From Trueperaceae bacterium (GTDB lineage Bacteria > Deinococcota > Deinococci > Deinococcales > Trueperaceae), in the NCBI GenBank assembly GCA_007130355.1, contig SLSQ01000043.1:1-6474 (forward strand): a DNA stretch of 6,474 bases. The letters run 5' to 3'. Shown one piece after another: positions 4,880-6,474 of the stretch. Under the pieces are notes generated by a model. The model was not told the origin of the DNA, searched no databases, and saw only the letters and a list, made by a program, of their open reading frames with translations. Position 1 is the first letter of the stretch. The number at the start of each line of letters is the position of its first letter. The position numbers were made by a program, and so were the translations under genes.

Positions 4880-6085
4880 TCAGTCGCCGCTCAGCGGCCG
4901 GAGCCCGATCCCGTGGAAGTCGCTGGCGGGGTTCCCGGCGTCCGGCTCGAGGACCGTGACGACGGTGCGGTCGGCGACGTCGAGGACCGCGACGCCGGGG
5001 GTGTCGCCGGCGATCGCGTGCGGGCCGCTGCGCGGTTCGGGGCCCCGCAGGGTGACGAAGGCGTACCGGTCGTCGGGCGAGATCGTCAGGATGTCGGGCG
5101 AATCGCCGGTCCACTCGATCTCGTGCAGCACCTCGAAGCTGACGGGATCGATCACGATGCCGTTCGAGCTGGCGCGGTTCACCATCCACAGCTGATCGCC
5201 GGCGTGGGTGAGCGCCACGCCGTGGGCGTCGGTGCCGCGGCTGTCGTCCTGGTGCACCACCGTGTGGCCCTCGGTCTCGAGCACGTACCAGACGCCCTCG
5301 TCGACCGAGCCGCCGTTCACGACCACGTGCCCGCCGTCCGGCGTGACGATGGTGCCGCAGTTGCTGCGGACCTCGCTGCCGGGGTGCACGGCGACCAGCT
5401 CGAGCGTCTCGGTGTCGACGACCACCAGGCCGGCGTCGGCCAGGGAGGGCCCGAGCGTCACGTAGGCGAAGCGGCCGTCGTGGGTCTCGTCGTGGCAGAT
5501 CGGGCTGGTCGAGGGGAACTCCTCGATGCGGTCGGCGATCAGCGGGTCGTCGGCGAGGACCAGGGTCCGCCCGATCTCGAACCGTTCGTTCTCGAGGTCC
5601 AACGTGATCTCGACGATCGTTCCGTCGCCGATGACGTCGACCAGGACGCGCTCATCGCCCGGCACCACGCCGGCGTAGTGGCTGCCGGGCCCGGTCTCGA
5701 GCACGGCCACGACCTCGCGGTCCTCGGTCCGGATCACCGCGGTCGTGCCGGACGCCGGCCCGGGCACGAAGGCGTAGGCGAAGTCGGAGGTGAAGTCGAT
5801 CATGTGCGGCATGTCGACGGCGTGCCCGAGGTCGACCGTCTCGGTCACCTGGAGCTCGGGATCGATCACGTAGAGCAGGTTGGTCCCCTGGTCGAACGCC
5901 CACACCTCGTAGGCGGCGGCCTCCTGCGCCGCGGCCGTGCCTGCGAGGGCGACGAGCGCGGTCGTGCACATGGCGAGCAGGACGGAGAGCAGGGCGCTCG
6001 GGCGCGCGATTCGGCCTCGCGACGAGGCGCGGCGGGCGTGGCGGGCGTGGCGGGTTCCGTGCGGGCGGTGCGTTTCGATCGGCAT
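4880..6085 (-). CDS. Secreted YncE-like beta-propeller protein
   Basis: The protein has 401 residues. The N terminus has a long Arg/His-rich region (1-30), a hydrophobic core (about 31-50: ALLSVLLAMCTTALVALAG) and a signal peptidase I site after GTAAA (cleavage near residue 53/54), so it should be exported. The mature part consists of repeated four-stranded blades of the seven-bladed YVTN/YncE type: AYEVWAFDQGTNLLYVIDPE (58-77), DFAYAFVPG (101-109), GRFAYVTLGPSLADAGLVVVDTETLELV (204-231), VTPDGGHVVVNG (247-258), LWMVNRASSNGIVIDPVSFEVLHEI (299-323), ISPDDRYAFVTLRG (335-348) and GVAVLDVADRTVVTVLEP (364-381). These propellers usually bind proteins, DNA or small ligands; no catalytic site is visible. 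Cys197 and Cys243 might form a disulphide. The start at 6085 is preferred over the in-frame ATG at 6100 because AAGGAGG (6097-6091) sits five bases before it. It is a single-gene unit with its own palindrome-bearing promoter. Confidence 0.9.
   Translation of the reverse strand: MPIETHRPHGTRHARHARRASSRGRIARPSALLSVLLAMCTTALVALAGTAAAQEAAAYEVWAFDQGTNLLYVIDPELQVTETVDLGHAVDMPHMIDFTSDFAYAFVPGPASGTTAVIRTEDREVVAVLETGPGSHYAGVVPGDERVLVDVIGDGTIVEITLDLENERFEIGRTLVLADDPLIADRIEEFPSTSPICHDETHDGRFAYVTLGPSLADAGLVVVDTETLELVAVHPGSEVRSNCGTIVTPDGGHVVVNGGSVDEGVWYVLETEGHTVVHQDDSRGTDAHGVALTHAGDQLWMVNRASSNGIVIDPVSFEVLHEIEWTGDSPDILTISPDDRYAFVTLRGPEPRSGPHAIAGDTPGVAVLDVADRTVVTVLEPDAGNPASDFHGIGLRPLSGD
6031..6048. repeat. 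9-base tandem repeat in the signal-peptide coding region
   Basis: GGCGGGCGT occurs twice in tandem (6031-6039 and 6040-6048), followed by a partial third copy starting GGCGGGTT. On the coding (minus) strand it encodes the RHA-RHA-RRA run at about residues 12-20, ahead of the hydrophobic core of the propeller's signal peptide. Slippage here would change the length of the basic N-region in steps of three residues without a frameshift. Confidence 0.6.
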
Positions 6086-6096
6086 GCGACCCTCCT

Positions 6097-6121
6097 TCAA
6101 CTGACAGAACGTGTCAGTTGA
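6097..6121. promoter_or_regulatory. Perfect palindrome, probable operator of the beta-propeller gene
   Basis: The arms TCAACTGACA (6097-6106) and TGTCAGTTGA (6112-6121) are perfect reverse complements of ten bases each, separated by GAACG. The element lies between the extended -10 box (6133-6125) and the Shine-Dalgarno sequence (6097-6090) of the propeller gene, covering the predicted transcription start near 6118. A TGACA-n-TGTCA core of this size resembles binding sites of TetR-family repressors, but no TetR gene is in the window. Alternatively it forms an RNA hairpin whose 3' arm touches the ribosome binding site. Confidence 0.7.
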
Positions 6122-6124
6122 TGG

Positions 6125-6133
6125 ACCTTATCA
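6125..6133 (-). promoter_or_regulatory. Extended -10 promoter of the beta-propeller gene
   Basis: The minus strand reads TGATAAGGT, an extended -10 element (TGn followed directly by TAnnnT). Transcription would begin near 6118, giving a leader of about 33 bases. No good -35 box is found at the expected distance, which is usual for extended -10 promoters. Confidence 0.5.
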
Positions 6134-6136
6134 GAG

Positions 6137-6466
6137 ATGCGGCGGAGCGGCGACGCGTGGACGCCAAGGCGACGTGCGACAGATGTCGCAACGCGCTACG
6201 ATCGTTCTGAGGACGACGTACCGGCACGGGACCTCAGGAACCGCACCCGCACCCTGCTCGATCGTGTGGCGGCCGGGGCTTCGCTGCGCATCACCGACCG
6301 TGGGAGACCGGTAGCGACGCTCGCCCCTTGGACGGAACGACGCACGTGGATCGCGAAAGAGGACCTCCTGCGCATCGTTCGGACGCGCCAAGCGGATCCC
6401 GAACTGGCGCATGATCTACAGGAACTCGCGCCGGACACGACGGACGATCTCGACGATCCGACGTGA
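6137..6466 (+). CDS. Phd/YefM (VapB-like) antitoxin of a type II toxin-antitoxin pair
   Basis: The conserved core starts at residue 28 of the 109-residue frame: VPARDLRNRTRTLLDRVAAGASLRITDRGRPVATLAPW (28-65), the N-terminal DNA-binding and dimerisation fold of Phd/YefM antitoxins. A C-terminal tail (TWIAKEDLLRIVRTRQADPELAHDLQELAPDTTDDLDDPT) would wrap and block a PIN-domain toxin. Such antitoxins usually have about 75-95 residues. The first 27 residues are Arg-rich with no family resemblance, and the DNA encoding them contains a palindrome and a -10 box, so the true start is probably downstream of 6137. However, no in-frame ATG, GTG or TTG exists between 6137 and the core (the codon at 6218 is GTA). 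I give the ATG as a formal start only. The stop overlaps the start of the presumed toxin gene. GC content is about 64%, lower than that of its neighbours, which suggests horizontal transfer. Confidence 0.82.
   Translation: MRRSGDAWTPRRRATDVATRYDRSEDDVPARDLRNRTRTLLDRVAAGASLRITDRGRPVATLAPWTERRTWIAKEDLLRIVRTRQADPELAHDLQELAPDTTDDLDDPT
6175..6190. promoter_or_regulatory. Palindrome upstream of the antitoxin core, possible autoregulatory site
   Basis: TGCGAC (6175-6180) and GTCGCA (6185-6190) are perfect reverse complements separated by AGAT. The element ends six bases before a TACGAT -10 candidate (6197-6202). Phd/YefM antitoxins, alone or with their toxin, normally repress their own operon at palindromes near the promoter, so this is a reasonable candidate. 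With six-base arms, chance remains possible. Confidence 0.45.
6197..6202 (+). promoter_or_regulatory. Candidate -10 box for the toxin-antitoxin operon
   Basis: TACGAT matches the TAnnnT pattern used elsewhere in the window and would start transcription near 6209. It is followed by GAGGA (6209-6213), four bases before the GTA codon at 6218 where the conserved antitoxin core begins. If this promoter is used, the ATG at 6137 cannot be the start for that transcript. Confidence 0.4.
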
Positions 6467-6474
6467 ACCTCGCG
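6463..6474 (+). CDS. Start of a probable VapC-type PIN-domain toxin, cut by the window edge
   Basis: Only four codons are visible (GTG AAC CTC GCG, Met-Asn-Leu-Ala). The GTG shares a GTGA overlap with the antitoxin's TGA stop, the usual coupled arrangement of antitoxin-toxin pairs. The antitoxin's C-terminal type points to a VapC ribonuclease, but no PIN-domain residue lies inside the window, so the identity is inferred from context alone. Confidence 0.5.

Noticed and set aside
3987..5189. 400-codon minus-strand frame antisense to the methyltransferase
   Set aside because: Its composition is dominated by Arg, Pro and His, with no domain, and it conflicts with the well-supported methyltransferase and propeller genes.
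4010..6121. A 703-codon open frame on the plus strand
   Set aside because: It overlaps the methyltransferase in another frame and the propeller gene on the other strand. Its product is Arg/Gly/Ala/Val-rich with no domains, the usual shadow frame of GC-rich coding DNA.
1..6474. CRISPR array, tRNA, rRNA, insertion sequence or prophage genes
   Set aside because: I saw no regularly spaced repeats, no cloverleaf-like segment with TTCGA-type loop context, no ribosomal RNA sequence and no transposase or phage domains.

Overview
This is a GC-rich bacterial window (roughly 70-80% GC in the genes sampled by eye, about 64% at the right end). It looks like ordinary chromosome with densely packed short operons. 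Several genes start with ATG or GTG 5-7 bases after a TAnnnT -10 hexamer and have no Shine-Dalgarno sequence, which is the signature of leaderless transcripts. That habit together with high GC fits Deinococcota (perhaps a Trueperaceae-like lineage) or Actinomycetota. I cannot settle the lineage without a database search.

Layout: (1) 1-576, minus: a MarC-family six-helix membrane protein, cut by the left edge just before its C terminus. (2) 688-1263, plus: a small predicted lipoprotein of unknown function, divergent from marC. (3) 1343-3071, plus: a translationally coupled pair. The first gene is an N-terminal winged-helix protein of unknown function. The second is one open frame joining a DUF3565-like Cys/His module to a complete YgeA-type aspartate/glutamate racemase. 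An internal ribosome binding site suggests the racemase may also be made alone. (4) 3088-3947, minus: an ArsR-family regulator and an SRPBCC (AHSA1-like) protein sharing an ATGA stop/start overlap, under a promoter whose -35 box lies inside a perfect 10+10 bp palindrome. (5) 4047-4811, plus: a class I SAM-dependent methyltransferase, divergent from the ArsR operon. (6) 4880-6085, minus: a secreted YncE-like beta-propeller protein with a strong Shine-Dalgarno, an extended -10 promoter and a second perfect 10+10 bp palindrome just downstream of the promoter. (7) 6137 to the right edge, plus: a Phd/YefM (VapB-like) antitoxin whose stop overlaps the start of a probable VapC-type toxin, of which only four codons are visible.

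I found no CRISPR array, rRNA, tRNA, insertion sequence or phage gene, and no clearly new multi-gene system. The most informative material is regulatory: three clean palindromes at promoters, the leaderless starts, the DUF3565-racemase frame fusion, and an antitoxin lacking a normal start codon next to its conserved core.
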